Positions 1-6,751 of a stretch of DNA of 19,402 nucleotides are shown in pieces (the first letter of the stretch is position 1; every line of letters begins with the position of its first letter). The stretch lies in the NCBI GenBank assembly GCA_031552995.1, contig JAVBMB010000055.1, forward strand, positions 1 through 19,402, in the 5' to 3' direction. The notes beneath the pieces are model-generated. The model had not been told where the DNA came from, did no database searches, and was given only the letters and a program-made list of their open reading frames with translations. The stretch is from JAVBMB01 sp031552995 (GTDB taxonomy: Bacteria > Bacillota > Clostridia > Oscillospirales > Butyricicoccaceae). Made by a program: the position numbers and the translations under genes.

Positions 1-14
1 AGGAGGATAACGCG

Positions 15-1112
15 ATGCACAGACGAAAAGGGTTGTTTAAGGCGCTGATACTTCCGGGGCTAATATTTCAGTCGCTTGTGATATCCGGAGGGTACGGAAC
101 AGGGGCCGAGCTTAGCGAGTTTTTCTTCCCCTACGGGCCGATGGGCGGCCTGCTTGGGCTGTCTCTTGTCACGTTCGGTATATGGGCGCTTGTGTGCGCC
201 GTAACATTCGAGTTTGCAAGAAAGCACCGTACATTCAACTACAAGCCGATGATGCGGGGGCTGCTCGGCCGCGGGTGGATACTGTTTGAGCTGTGCTATG
301 TGGCGATGCTGCTGCTTGTGTTGGGCGTTATGGCGGCGACGGCGGGCATAAACCTGACGTATCTTCTTGGCGCGCCCGGATGGGTTGGCACGCTGCTGGT
401 GTCGGTTTGCGTCATAGCGCTGGTGCTGGGCGGCACAAAGGCCGTCGAGGATTTTTTATCCCTGTGGTCATATGTGCTGTACGCAGTATATTTTGTGTTT
501 TTACTTGTCTGCTTTGTCAGGTTCGGCGATACAATAGCCCATCACCTTGTGCATTCACCTCAGGTTGAGCCGGGCTGGGTAATGGGCGGCGCGAAGTACG
601 CGTTTTACAACCTTGGCATAATACCCGCAGTGCTGTTTACTGTGCGCTATGCGCAGTCCCGCCGCGAGGCGGTAATGGCGGGGATTATAGCGGCCGCGAT
701 TGCGGTTGTGCCGGCCATACTGCTGTTTGTGGCCATGACAGGGCTTTACCCGCATGTCGCTGCGGCGCAGGCGCCGGTAAACGAAATATTTTCGGCGTTA
801 AATATTCCTTGGCTGAATGCGATATTTCAAATCGTACTGTTCGGCACGCTTATCGAAACCGGCAGCGGCATGATAAAAGCGTTCAGCGACCGCTTTGAGG
901 GCGGATGGAGTGAGCGCGGCCGCACACCTCCGTTCTGGCTGCGCCCTGTCGTCACATCTGGCAGCGTGATACTGGGCATATGCCTGTCGACATTGGGGCT
1001 GACGCCGCTGATTCAAAAAGGCTACGGTACAATATCCTGGGGGTTCTTGGCGGTGTTCGTCGCGCCGATGCTGACAATCGGGGTGTACAAGATGGCACGC
1101 CGAAAGCGATAA
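15..1112 (+). CDS. YkvI-family multi-pass membrane protein
   Basis: A 365-residue, almost entirely hydrophobic protein with about ten predicted membrane helices. The N-terminus runs from a short basic stretch into a helix carrying a Gly-rich G-G-Y-G-T-G-A-E motif followed by F-F-x-P-Y-G, the hallmark of the YkvI family, which is distantly related to APC-type transporters. Length fits the family (about 340-370 aa). Substrate is unknown for the family and nothing here indicates one; a transporter role is inferred from fold only. The ATG start is supported by AGGAGG at bases 1-6, about 8 nt upstream. The gene stands alone on the plus strand in this window; any operon partner would lie to the left. 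A hairpin repeat begins about 13 nt after the stop. Confidence 0.8.
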   Translation: MHRRKGLFKALILPGLIFQSLVISGGYGTGAELSEFFFPYGPMGGLLGLSLVTFGIWALVCAVTFEFARKHRTFNYKPMMRGLLGRGWILFELCYVAMLLLVLGVMAATAGINLTYLLGAPGWVGTLLVSVCVIALVLGGTKAVEDFLSLWSYVLYAVYFVFLLVCFVRFGDTIAHHLVHSPQVEPGWVMGGAKYAFYNLGIIPAVLFTVRYAQSRREAVMAGIIAAAIAVVPAILLFVAMTGLYPHVAAAQAPVNEIFSALNIPWLNAIFQIVLFGTLIETGSGMIKAFSDRFEGGWSERGRTPPFWLRPVVTSGSVILGICLSTLGLTPLIQKGYGTISWGFLAVFVAPMLTIGVYKMARRKR

Positions 1113-1124
1113 TTAATTCGCCGC

Positions 1125-1154
1125 AAAAAAAGGGATGCCAAAAGGCATCCCTTA
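1125..1154 (-). terminator. Hairpin repeat copy 1 with T-run on the minus strand
   Basis: A 9-bp perfect stem (1131-1139 with 1144-1152) around an AAAA loop. Seven As on the plus side (1125-1131) make a T7 run on the minus strand, so it reads as a rho-independent terminator for minus-strand transcripts. On the plus strand only weak Ts follow, so it is a poor terminator for the YkvI gene. Confidence 0.6.
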
Positions 1155-1352
1155 CAGCTTGTCGAAAAACCAACTCCGTTGAGGGTTTTCGGGCAATTTT
1201 AAATTTTGATAAAAATTCTCGTGAAATGAATTCCCGGAATTTTTGATTATAAGCGGGGGTTTTAGGAACTTTTTAATCACGTTACTTTTCATGCAAAAAA
1301 CCTGAACACCTTTCTTTGACAGCCTAAAAGGGATGCCAAAAGGCATCCCTTA
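1128..1352. repeat. ~220-bp intergenic repeat unit bounded by identical hairpins
   Basis: The same 27-bp string, containing a 9-bp stem and AAAA loop, occurs at 1128-1154 and again at 1326-1352 in the same orientation. Next to the hairpins the flanks are imperfectly inverted: reading inward, the left end (reverse complement of 1155-1171) and the right end (1310-1325) share a TTT-T-x-GACA-x-GC core. This gives the unit terminal-inverted-repeat character like a non-autonomous MITE or a dispersed intergenic repeat. The AT-rich interior holds a 64-codon open frame on the minus strand, judged not to be a gene. No transposase is present. Whether it recurs elsewhere in the genome cannot be seen here. 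Confidence 0.55.
1326..1352 (-). terminator. Hairpin repeat copy 2, terminator of the deacetylase-like gene
   Basis: Same 9-bp stem and AAAA loop as the copy at 1128-1154. On the minus strand it is followed by four Ts and lies about 23 nt beyond the stop codon of the minus-strand gene ending at 1375, the expected place for its terminator. Confidence 0.65.
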
Positions 1353-1374
1353 ATTTATTCCGATACTTGCCGTG

Positions 1375-2580
1375 TCATCTCACGTCAATCGCGCTGTTTA
1401 GCGGCGTATCCCAATCCTTGATGGTAAGATACGAGAAATTGCCGTCGCGGATATGCGCCAGCACGCCGGGCAGCGTGTCAACCTCGAGTTTTGTCGGCCG
1501 AACGGCGACGACGGATGTCTTTGTGGCGTTGTCAAGCGCCGTATTCAACCTGGATGTCAGCGTCGAAACCTTTGTCACATCGGTCGGCGCGAACACCGTT
1601 GCATCCCACATCCTCAGGCCCAAGTTGATTACCGTGTCGCGGCATTGCTGGCCGGCGGCCTCGCTTCCGCCTTCAAGGCACACCAGCCGCGCCTTCGTCA
1701 TCACGGCGTCGCGCAGAGTGTTGTTGCCGTCTTTTATCAGCGTCTCAAGGTCCTCGGGGCCGTTAAACCCCGAGATATACAGCCCAAGCGTGTGCCCCTG
1801 CGCATAAATCTGCCGCACAAGCCCGGCGTGCTGCAAAATACTGTCCGGCGTGATAAAGAATGCCGCCTTGCGTCCGACGCTGTCCAACGCATCCAGCACA
1901 TTTTGCGTATACTCGTTTATCGGGCCGAAATATGCCACATACACCAGCTTTGCAGGCTGCCGAGGCGGCACGGTTGTCACAGGCGGCGCCGTCGTCTCAT
2001 TCGGCTCGGTAGGCGTAGGGATAAACGAGTTCTGATACTCGTCATACAGCTCTCTTAAAAAACGCGAATGCCCTTCCAAAAATAAGCTGTCGGCCATTGG
2101 CGACTGGTCTATCTCTATACGCAGCACCGGCGCCGGGGACGCGCCCGGTACATACGAATAGTACATGTCAAATCGCTCACACACCGTCCTGGCCGGAAGA
2201 TACACCTTGCCGTTGTGCCATTTTGCAAGGCTGGTGTACATATTGCCGGCATCGTCGTATGTCTGGTTGTTCGACATATCGAAAAACAGCTTTTGATTGA
2301 GGTTGAACACAACCGCCTGCTGCAGACGGGAGTTGTAAAACGCGGTCAGGTTGTTGAAATATGAAAAATGCCCGTAGTATACGTACACATAGCCGTCCTC
2401 AACAAACGGCATCGTATCCTGCGCAATGCGGGGGGTAGCCGTCTTATCGCGAACGATATTGTTCTCGAACACCATGAATATCACCGGCTCGTCGGCCGCG
2501 CCAAGCTTAATTCCGGTTATCGCTAAGACAAAAGTGAAAACGCATAGCAGGCAGACGAGCTGTCTCATCACGCGCCCCAT
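1375..2580 (-). CDS. Secreted protein: copper-amine-oxidase-N-like domain plus degenerate polysaccharide-deacetylase-like domain
   Basis: 401 residues. A signal peptide or N-terminal anchor (about 1-29) leads to a beta-rich region (about 53-155, with F-V-E-D-G-Y-V-Y-V near 59 and V-Y-L-P-A-R-T near 126) resembling the copper amine oxidase N-terminal-like repeat of Firmicute surface proteins. A Pro/Thr linker (187-208) follows, then a NodB-like fold (about 211-395). The NodB catalytic residues are missing: the T-F-D-D-G-P motif is replaced by A-Y-F-G-P (216-220), G-H-x-I-G-x-H-x-x-x-H keeps only the first G-H (262-263), and the late L-H motif reads A-V-R-P (359-362). It is probably a binding or scaffold protein at the envelope, not an active deacetylase. 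GGAGG lies 7 nt before the ATG. A strong promoter sits at 2678-2706 and a hairpin terminator after the stop. Confidence 0.7.
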   Translation of the reverse strand: MGRVMRQLVCLLCVFTFVLAITGIKLGAADEPVIFMVFENNIVRDKTATPRIAQDTMPFVEDGYVYVYYGHFSYFNNLTAFYNSRLQQAVVFNLNQKLFFDMSNNQTYDDAGNMYTSLAKWHNGKVYLPARTVCERFDMYYSYVPGASPAPVLRIEIDQSPMADSLFLEGHSRFLRELYDEYQNSFIPTPTEPNETTAPPVTTVPPRQPAKLVYVAYFGPINEYTQNVLDALDSVGRKAAFFITPDSILQHAGLVRQIYAQGHTLGLYISGFNGPEDLETLIKDGNNTLRDAVMTKARLVCLEGGSEAAGQQCRDTVINLGLRMWDATVFAPTDVTKVSTLTSRLNTALDNATKTSVVAVRPTKLEVDTLPGVLAHIRDGNFSYLTIKDWDTPLNSAIDVR

Positions 2581-2677
2581 GGCCAGCCTCCTCTCGGCGC
2601 AGTTATTCTCTGTGCGGCGCGTCAGGCGCTGCCGGCAGCCGAAGAATTAATCAATCAGGTAGCGGTACGATGCCGTT

Positions 2678-2706
2678 ATTATACCAAAAAACAGCGAATA
2701 ACGCAA
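2678..2706 (-). promoter_or_regulatory. Sigma-A promoter for the deacetylase-like gene
   Basis: On the minus strand: -35 TTGCGT (2701-2706), a 17-bp spacer, -10 TATAAT (2678-2683) preceded by TGG as an extended -10. It lies about 100 nt upstream of the start at 2580. Confidence 0.75.
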
Positions 2707-2723
2707 TAAGCGACAGCAGCCGA

Positions 2724-3113
2724 CTAATCATCAATGTCATCGACACTAAGCTCGTCGATAACAGGGGTATCCCGCGTATCGGCGCCGAACACGGCCTCGA
2801 ATCGAAGCGCAGCCGAAATAAGAGTCAGCATACTTGAGACAGACAGTAAACGCAGCGGCGTTTCATCCTCGCTACCCCTCATATATTTATAGTCAAGCGC
2901 CGCAAACACGGCGCTTGCGGCAAGGGCAACAACCGCGCGGATTTTTGTCGAGCGCATCAGGTATTCGGTGTCCGCCGTGTAATCCGGGTCACGCTGCTGA
3001 CGAAGATGCATCATTATCGCCTGCAACGCGGTGGCGCCGATGATGAGCATCGCCGCCGCCGCCGCAAGCTGAAGCTCATAATCCCCACCGCTGATTGGCC
3101 TGCCTTCCGCCAT
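2724..3113 (-). CDS. Small membrane protein of unknown function
   Basis: 129 residues, not recognised. There are three hydrophobic segments, at about 14-36, 59-71 and 87-102. The middle is charged and the C-terminal tail is acidic (ends D-D-I-D-D). The start is well supported: GGGAGGTGAT lies about 6 nt before the ATG. The gene precedes the deacetylase-like gene on the same strand, which has its own promoter, so co-transcription is possible but not required. Its 5' end lies about 150 nt from the divergent O-antigen-ligase-like gene. A membrane role is inferred from hydrophobicity only. Confidence 0.6.
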   Translation of the reverse strand: MAEGRPISGGDYELQLAAAAAMLIIGATALQAIMMHLRQQRDPDYTADTEYLMRSTKIRAVVALAASAVFAALDYKYMRGSEDETPLRLLSVSSMLTLISAALRFEAVFGADTRDTPVIDELSVDDIDD

Positions 3114-3176
3114 GACATCACCTCCCGCTTTATATCAATATACGCGATACGCGCAATTCATGCGGCTTTGCGGTGG

Positions 3177-3205
3177 TTGCGTGTGAGGCGCAGATGTGGT
3201 ATACT
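3177..3205 (+). promoter_or_regulatory. Sigma-A promoter for the O-antigen-ligase-like gene
   Basis: -35 TTGCGT (3177-3182), 17-bp spacer, -10 TATACT (3200-3205) with a TGG extended -10 directly before it. The start codon of the downstream gene is at 3261. The architecture matches the promoter at 2678-2706. Confidence 0.75.
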
Positions 3206-3260
3206 CACTATATCTGGGGTTCTGCCCCTGCACAAAATCACCCTATGGGGAGGGCATGCT

Positions 3261-4568
3261 GTGGAGGACGCTGCTAAGAAGCTAGAACGCTTTTTTATGA
3301 TGTTCTTGTTCATCAATCCATTTCTTGACATAATTGGCGGAATATACCTTAAAATTGCCGAGAGCGTAAGTCTGCCATCCGTGACGCCGAGCCTGCTTGT
3401 GCGCATGGGCATGCTTTTGCTGTTCGCGGTATATATTATCATGCGCCGCAATTGGCGCGCCGTGCTCACAATCATACCTGTCGGCGTTGTGTTTGCGCTG
3501 TCGCTTTTGGGCGAGCTGATGTTCTACTATTCAATTGATTTCTACACCGACATCAAATACATCATACAGTTTGCGTTCAATATAACGGTTATCATGGTTT
3601 ACGCGACGGTGTTCCGCAACACGGCCCTAAGCAAAAAAAAGCTGTTTGAATATCTCAACAAAACGATATCATTCGCCGCGCTTCTGTTGTCGTCGACTAT
3701 TTTGCTTTCTTACGTCACCGGCGTCGGCTCAAGCACGTATGGCGACCGCTTTGGCTACCGCGGCTCTCGCGGGTTCTTTTACTCGGGCAACGATATAACG
3801 GCGGTGCTGATGCTTTTGCTGCCGATTACGTTTGTCGTCGTCTATCAGCTGGCAACGCACGGCGTAAAGCGCCGGACATATATATTTTATGTTCTAGCCC
3901 CGGCGGTGACGATTGCGGCGCAGTTTCTCATCGGCACAAAGACATCGTTTATGGCGGCGGCGGCCTCAGTCGGCTCTATGCTCGTCTACGCCGCGGTAAT
4001 TTACATTAAAAAGAAGGACAGCCTGCTCATCAAGAGGTTTGTGATAATCATGCTGGCGGCGGCGCTGTCGTTTGGGCTGCTTATGCTGCTTACTGCCTCG
4101 CAGTTCGCAAGGGATATAAAGGCGTCGCTGTATCAGCCGGGCGTCGTCATGGATGAATCCGGCCTGAGCGGAGCGCTGTTCAGCGGCAGGCTGGGCAAGC
4201 TTGAAAAGGCTGTCGGCATGTGGAAGCTGACGACGCCGTATTCGGTGATATTCGGCGTCGGGCGCGGCACTCAGGCAAAGATAATCGAAATGGATATTTT
4301 CGAGGTGCTGCTGTACTATGGGCTGTTCGGCGGGATAGTTATGCTGTGGCTGTACCTCAAGCTGGGCGTCGGGTTTTTGCTGCGATGCTTCGAGAAATTT
4401 GACCTGACCGGACTGGGGCTTCTTGTTTCACTCGGGCTGTGTGTCGGATATTTCGTCATGGCAGGGCATGTGCTGTTCAGCGTGACATCCGGTTTCTACT
4501 TCGCGTTTATGCTGGTCTACGCGCATCTTTACTACGCTGTCTCGCCTAAAAAGCTTAAAGTAATCTGA
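3261..4568 (+). CDS. O-antigen ligase/polymerase-like integral membrane protein (Wzy_C type)
   Basis: 435 residues from the GTG start. About eleven hydrophobic helices are visible. A larger non-membrane stretch (roughly 290-345) is followed by a G-V-G-R-G-T segment and an E-V-L-L-Y-Y-G-L-F-G-G helix, the usual arrangement of the Wzy_C domain in O-antigen ligases and polymerases. In Firmicutes such proteins are usually linked to polymerisation or transfer of capsular, teichuronic or exopolysaccharide; the substrate cannot be told here because no glycosyltransferases flank it. The frame stays open upstream to 3006, but that part overlaps the divergent gene; GTG 3261 has GGGGAGGG about 6 nt upstream and a strong promoter at 3177-3205. 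ATG 3297 is a possible alternative start. Confidence 0.72.
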   Translation: MEDAAKKLERFFMMFLFINPFLDIIGGIYLKIAESVSLPSVTPSLLVRMGMLLLFAVYIIMRRNWRAVLTIIPVGVVFALSLLGELMFYYSIDFYTDIKYIIQFAFNITVIMVYATVFRNTALSKKKLFEYLNKTISFAALLLSSTILLSYVTGVGSSTYGDRFGYRGSRGFFYSGNDITAVLMLLLPITFVVVYQLATHGVKRRTYIFYVLAPAVTIAAQFLIGTKTSFMAAAASVGSMLVYAAVIYIKKKDSLLIKRFVIIMLAAALSFGLLMLLTASQFARDIKASLYQPGVVMDESGLSGALFSGRLGKLEKAVGMWKLTTPYSVIFGVGRGTQAKIIEMDIFEVLLYYGLFGGIVMLWLYLKLGVGFLLRCFEKFDLTGLGLLVSLGLCVGYFVMAGHVLFSVTSGFYFAFMLVYAHLYYAVSPKKLKVI

Positions 4569-4653
4569 CGCAGCCTTGCCGCGGCATTTACCGTTTCACA
4601 GCGCGATGCGAAATAATATCCGGCGATAATAACGATATCGGGCTGTAAACCAA

Positions 4654-4687
4654 AACGTCTGCGCCGGGATACCTCAGCGCAGACGTT
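4654..4687. terminator. 11-bp inverted repeat between convergent genes
   Basis: A perfect 11-bp stem (4654-4664 with 4677-4687) and a 12-nt loop in the gap between the convergent genes ending at 4568 (+) and 4746 (-). On the minus strand the stem is followed by TTTTGGTTT, favouring a terminator for the ribbon-helix-helix gene; on the plus strand no T-run follows. Confidence 0.5.
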
Positions 4688-4745
4688 GCGTTAGTACAAT
4701 AAGACTATTGATTCATCCTCGTTGCAGCGTTGCGCTGATACAATA

Positions 4746-5387
4746 CTATAACGTGCGTTTTTCACTATCCTGCCTTAAATAGTCAAGAAGAGCCGCCTCC
4801 ATCAGCCGCACGGCGGCCTGCATATCGCCCAGTGAAGAAAAATATGCCCTCATCGCCTTGTCGGCCGCGCATATGTAGCCCAGTATCGTTTCGGCCTGTC
4901 TCACCTCATCGCCGCCGGCATCATGCGTAAGCTCAAGGGTGCGCGTCATGGCGCACGAGTGCCATTCGCCGCCGGAGGCGCGTCCGTACGCCCGCTCGAT
5001 ATGTGTCCACAGCTCGAAAAACCGCGTGATATCGCGGGCAAGCTTACGGCTTTGCGTCCGCAGCGTGACGGTTAATGTATACGCTTCGCCGTCCGGAATT
5101 ATCATATATTTAACTGTAGGGCTGTACTTGACGCCCAGCGAGGCGCAAAGCTCAAGCGCGCCGCCAAGCTCATGAAGCGCAAAGCTGAGGTTGCCGTCGC
5201 GGTCCAGCGAGGCGGCGATAGCCACGGCCAGCGCGGATAGGCGCGCCGACTGCGTGACAAACGCGACATGCTGCGCCAGAACTTCATCCGCCAGCGCCGA
5301 CCGGCTAAGCCCGCGTCTGGCGGCCATCCTGTCAAGCCGCGCCACAACCTCGTCATGCAGCACAAGCGAATATATGCTTTTCTTCAT
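4746..5387 (-). CDS. Ribbon-helix-helix-like N-terminal domain protein of unknown function
   Basis: 213 residues. The first ~45 residues (K-K-S-I-Y-S-L-V-L, then a helix ending R-L-D-R-M-A-A, then R-G-L-S-R-S-A-L-A-D-E-V-L) look like a beta-strand plus two helices of a CopG/MetJ-type DNA-binding domain. The remaining ~165 residues are helical with a short beta region (near 100-115) and match no family I recognise. The start is taken at the second in-frame ATG because GGGAGG lies 5 nt before it; the ATG at 5402 would place that site inside the gene. A promoter and a 13-bp palindrome are visible upstream at 5510-5544, consistent with self-regulation, which is inferred. An adhesion or plasmid-type RHH role cannot be excluded. 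Confidence 0.55.
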   Translation of the reverse strand: MKKSIYSLVLHDEVVARLDRMAARRGLSRSALADEVLAQHVAFVTQSARLSALAVAIAASLDRDGNLSFALHELGGALELCASLGVKYSPTVKYMIIPDGEAYTLTVTLRTQSRKLARDITRFFELWTHIERAYGRASGGEWHSCAMTRTLELTHDAGGDEVRQAETILGYICAADKAMRAYFSSLGDMQAAVRLMEAALLDYLRQDSEKRTL

Positions 5388-5509
5388 GTCATCCTCCCGC
5401 ATGCGTGGGGATACGTTCCAAGCCGCTTGCCGTTTCTGTGTCGCTCACGCAATACATCTGGCATGCACGGTAAATAATTCCTCCGTCACGTCCGATTGCG
5501 CACTGTATA

Positions 5510-5544
5510 TATACTAAGTATAGCTGTTTTTTGATAATCGGCAA
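5510..5544 (-). promoter_or_regulatory. Promoter with overlapping palindrome upstream of the RHH-like gene
   Basis: On the minus strand: -35 TTGCCG (5539-5544), 16-bp spacer, -10 TATACT (5517-5522). The -10 lies inside a 13-bp palindrome TATAC-TAA-GTATA (5510-5522) that could be an operator. The leader to the start codon is about 120 nt. The 438 bases from 5388 to 5825 otherwise hold the rpmH promoter and a weak plus-strand hairpin, and no credible gene. Confidence 0.5.
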
Positions 5545-5555
5545 TGATAATTAAA

Positions 5556-5585
5556 GGCTTTTGCCTGAAAAAGCTCTGTTTTTTT
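5556..5585 (+). terminator. Weak hairpin plus T7 upstream of the rpmH promoter
   Basis: A 7-bp AT-rich stem (5556-5562 with 5569-5575, one G-T pair), a 6-nt loop and seven Ts (5579-5585). It could insulate the rpmH promoter from upstream plus-strand transcription. No nearby plus-strand gene needs it, so the call is tentative. Confidence 0.3.
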
Positions 5586-5645
5586 ATTGTGTTTGCGTTG
5601 ATAAAAGCCGGCTGCAACAAAAATACCCGGGCAGAGCGAATTAGA

Positions 5646-5675
5646 TTGACAGACCGCCTGCTTTTATAATATAAT
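5646..5675 (+). promoter_or_regulatory. Sigma-A promoter of the rpmH operon
   Basis: Consensus -35 TTGACA (5646-5651), 18-bp spacer, consensus -10 TATAAT (5670-5675). A second TATAAT at 5665-5670 would give a 13-bp spacer and is less likely. The leader to rpmH is about 145 nt. A near-perfect promoter suits a ribosomal protein gene. Confidence 0.85.
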
Positions 5676-5825
5676 ACAAGATGCGTCAATATAGCATGTC
5701 TTGTTTTCGCGCCTCGCCGCGGCGTACTGTTTCGCGCGGTGCGGGCGCAATACGGAATGCTTTGATTGTTATGAATCGCGGTATGCAAAATTGCTGCGAT
5801 AGCTCACTTTCGGGAGGTGTAACTC

Positions 5826-5960
5826 ATGCTTCGTACCTATCAGCCCAAAAAGCGTCAGCGCAGCAAAGAGCATGGCTTCATGAAACGTATGAAGACACGC
5901 AGCGGCAGAAAAGTCCTTGCAAGGCGCAGGGCAAGAGGAAGAGTCCGTCTGACCCACTAA
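5826..5960 (+). CDS. rpmH: 50S ribosomal protein L34
   Basis: 44 residues, the usual length of bL34, a basic peptide that binds 23S rRNA in the large subunit. It starts M-L-R-T-Y-Q-P-K-K-R-Q-R, contains E-H-G-F-M-K-R-M-K-T-R-S-G-R-K-V-L, and ends R-L-T-H; these are the family's fixed segments. GGGAGG lies about 8 nt before the ATG. It is the first gene of a plus-strand cluster with rnpA, yidD, yidC and jag, behind a consensus promoter. dnaA, which usually diverges from rpmH, is not in this window. A possible attenuator hairpin (6052-6080) follows, which would let rpmH be made in excess over rnpA. Confidence 0.97.
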   Translation: MLRTYQPKKRQRSKEHGFMKRMKTRSGRKVLARRRARGRVRLTH

Positions 5961-6051
5961 GCCGGAGTTATTTCGGTTCGCTGTTTTGTCCGCCGCCGGC
6001 TAGCGGGTATCCGGCCGTGCGGCTGTGCGGAGCAGAGGGTGGAATCAAAAT

Positions 6052-6096
6052 AAGGCCGCGTAAGCGGTCTTAAATTTTTTAATCGCGCGCGATTAA
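6052..6096 (+). promoter_or_regulatory. Attenuator-like hairpin and an 18-bp perfect palindrome between rpmH and rnpA
   Basis: An 8-bp stem with one G-U pair (6052-6059 with 6064-6071, loop GTAA) is followed by AAATTTTTT, giving a leaky terminator shape 90 nt after rpmH. Directly after it, 6079-6096 is a perfect 18-bp palindrome (half TTAATCGCG). Either could set the ratio of rpmH to rnpA expression, by termination or as an RNA-processing site. Confidence 0.45.
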
Positions 6097-6159
6097 GTTT
6101 GCCCGCCGGTCGCGCGCACCGGGGCATGTGCCATAAAAAGCGGGGGTGTTCGCGCGCTT

Positions 6160-6513
6160 ATGCAAAAAACCGTTCCGCTGACCCACAATCACGAGTTCCG
6201 CGCCCTCTATAGCAGGGGCAAGTCTTCCGCGCGGAAGACAATGGCGGTATACACAAAAAAAGGCCGCCAAAAAACGGTGAACAGACTGGGTATCACCGTA
6301 TCGGTAAAGCTGGGCGGCGCCGTGGTGCGAAACCGCGCCCGCCGCAGGATTAAAGAGGCGTATCGGCGCAGCGAGCATCTGTTTTGTCCGGGTGCGGATA
6401 TCGTCATCGTCGCGCGTCACGGCATACTCGATGCCGAGTTTTCGCGTATCGAACGCGAGCTGCTTTCGATTGCGAAGGAATTGTCGCTTCTTGGAGATGA
6501 CTTCAATGGGTAA
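6160..6513 (+). CDS. rnpA: Ribonuclease P protein component
   Basis: 117 residues, normal size for RnpA, which binds RNase P RNA and helps mature tRNA 5' ends in the cytoplasm. The N-terminus reads L-T-H-N-H-E-F-R-A-L-Y-S-R-G, the usual lead-in, and the R-N-R-A-R-R-R-I-K-E-A-Y-R segment is the family's RNR signature helix. The last residues overlap the start of yidD by 8 nt. The ribosome site is GGGGGTG about 11 nt upstream, a bit distant. It sits 199 nt after rpmH with hairpins in the gap, so its expression may be set below that of L34. Confidence 0.96.
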   Translation: MQKTVPLTHNHEFRALYSRGKSSARKTMAVYTKKGRQKTVNRLGITVSVKLGGAVVRNRARRRIKEAYRRSEHLFCPGADIVIVARHGILDAEFSRIERELLSIAKELSLLGDDFNG

Positions 6514-6751
6514 GCTGATGATTTACCTAATACGGCTTTATCAAAAATATTTATCCGGCCTTAAACGCATGCCGACATGCAGGTTCATACCTACATGCTC
6601 CGAGTACGCGGTCGAGGCCATCCGGCGTCATGGCGCCCTTTGCGGCGGAGTGCTGGCGGTTTGGCGGGTTTTGCGCTGCAATCCACTGGGCAAAACCGGC
6701 TATGACCCTGTTCCCGAACATATTTTGTTCAAACGTAAGGAGAAAAATTGA
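6506..6751 (+). CDS. yidD: Membrane protein insertion efficiency factor YidD
   Basis: 81 residues. It carries the family core: I-R-L-Y-Q-K-Y-L-S near the N-terminus, then C-R-F-I-P-T-C-S-E-Y-A, and N-P-L-G-K-T-G-Y-D-P-V-P toward the end. YidD is a small protein that attaches to the inner face of the membrane through an amphipathic N-terminal helix and supports YidC-dependent insertion. The frame is open upstream to 6392 inside rnpA, but ATG 6506 gives the full-length family N-terminus with GGAG about 9 nt upstream. Its stop overlaps the yidC start by one base (TGATG), suggesting coupled translation. Confidence 0.95.
   Translation: MGKLMIYLIRLYQKYLSGLKRMPTCRFIPTCSEYAVEAIRRHGALCGGVLAVWRVLRCNPLGKTGYDPVPEHILFKRKEKN

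Noticed and set aside
1152..1346. A 64-codon minus-strand frame inside the repeat unit
   Set aside because: Its start and end fall in the hairpin repeats, and it has no ribosome site; more likely a by-product of the repeat.
2724..3113. Possible holin, because of size and three membrane segments
   Set aside because: It lies far from the phage region, among chromosomal genes, and has an acidic rather than basic C-terminus.
5384..5464. A 26-codon minus-strand leader frame overlapping the start of the RHH-like gene (ATGA)
   Set aside because: The GGAGG upstream is 15 nt from its ATG, too far, and the peptide has no features; possible leader peptide but unsupported.
5681..6073. A 130-codon plus-strand frame covering rpmH
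   Set aside because: rpmH is clearly coded in another frame of the same stretch.
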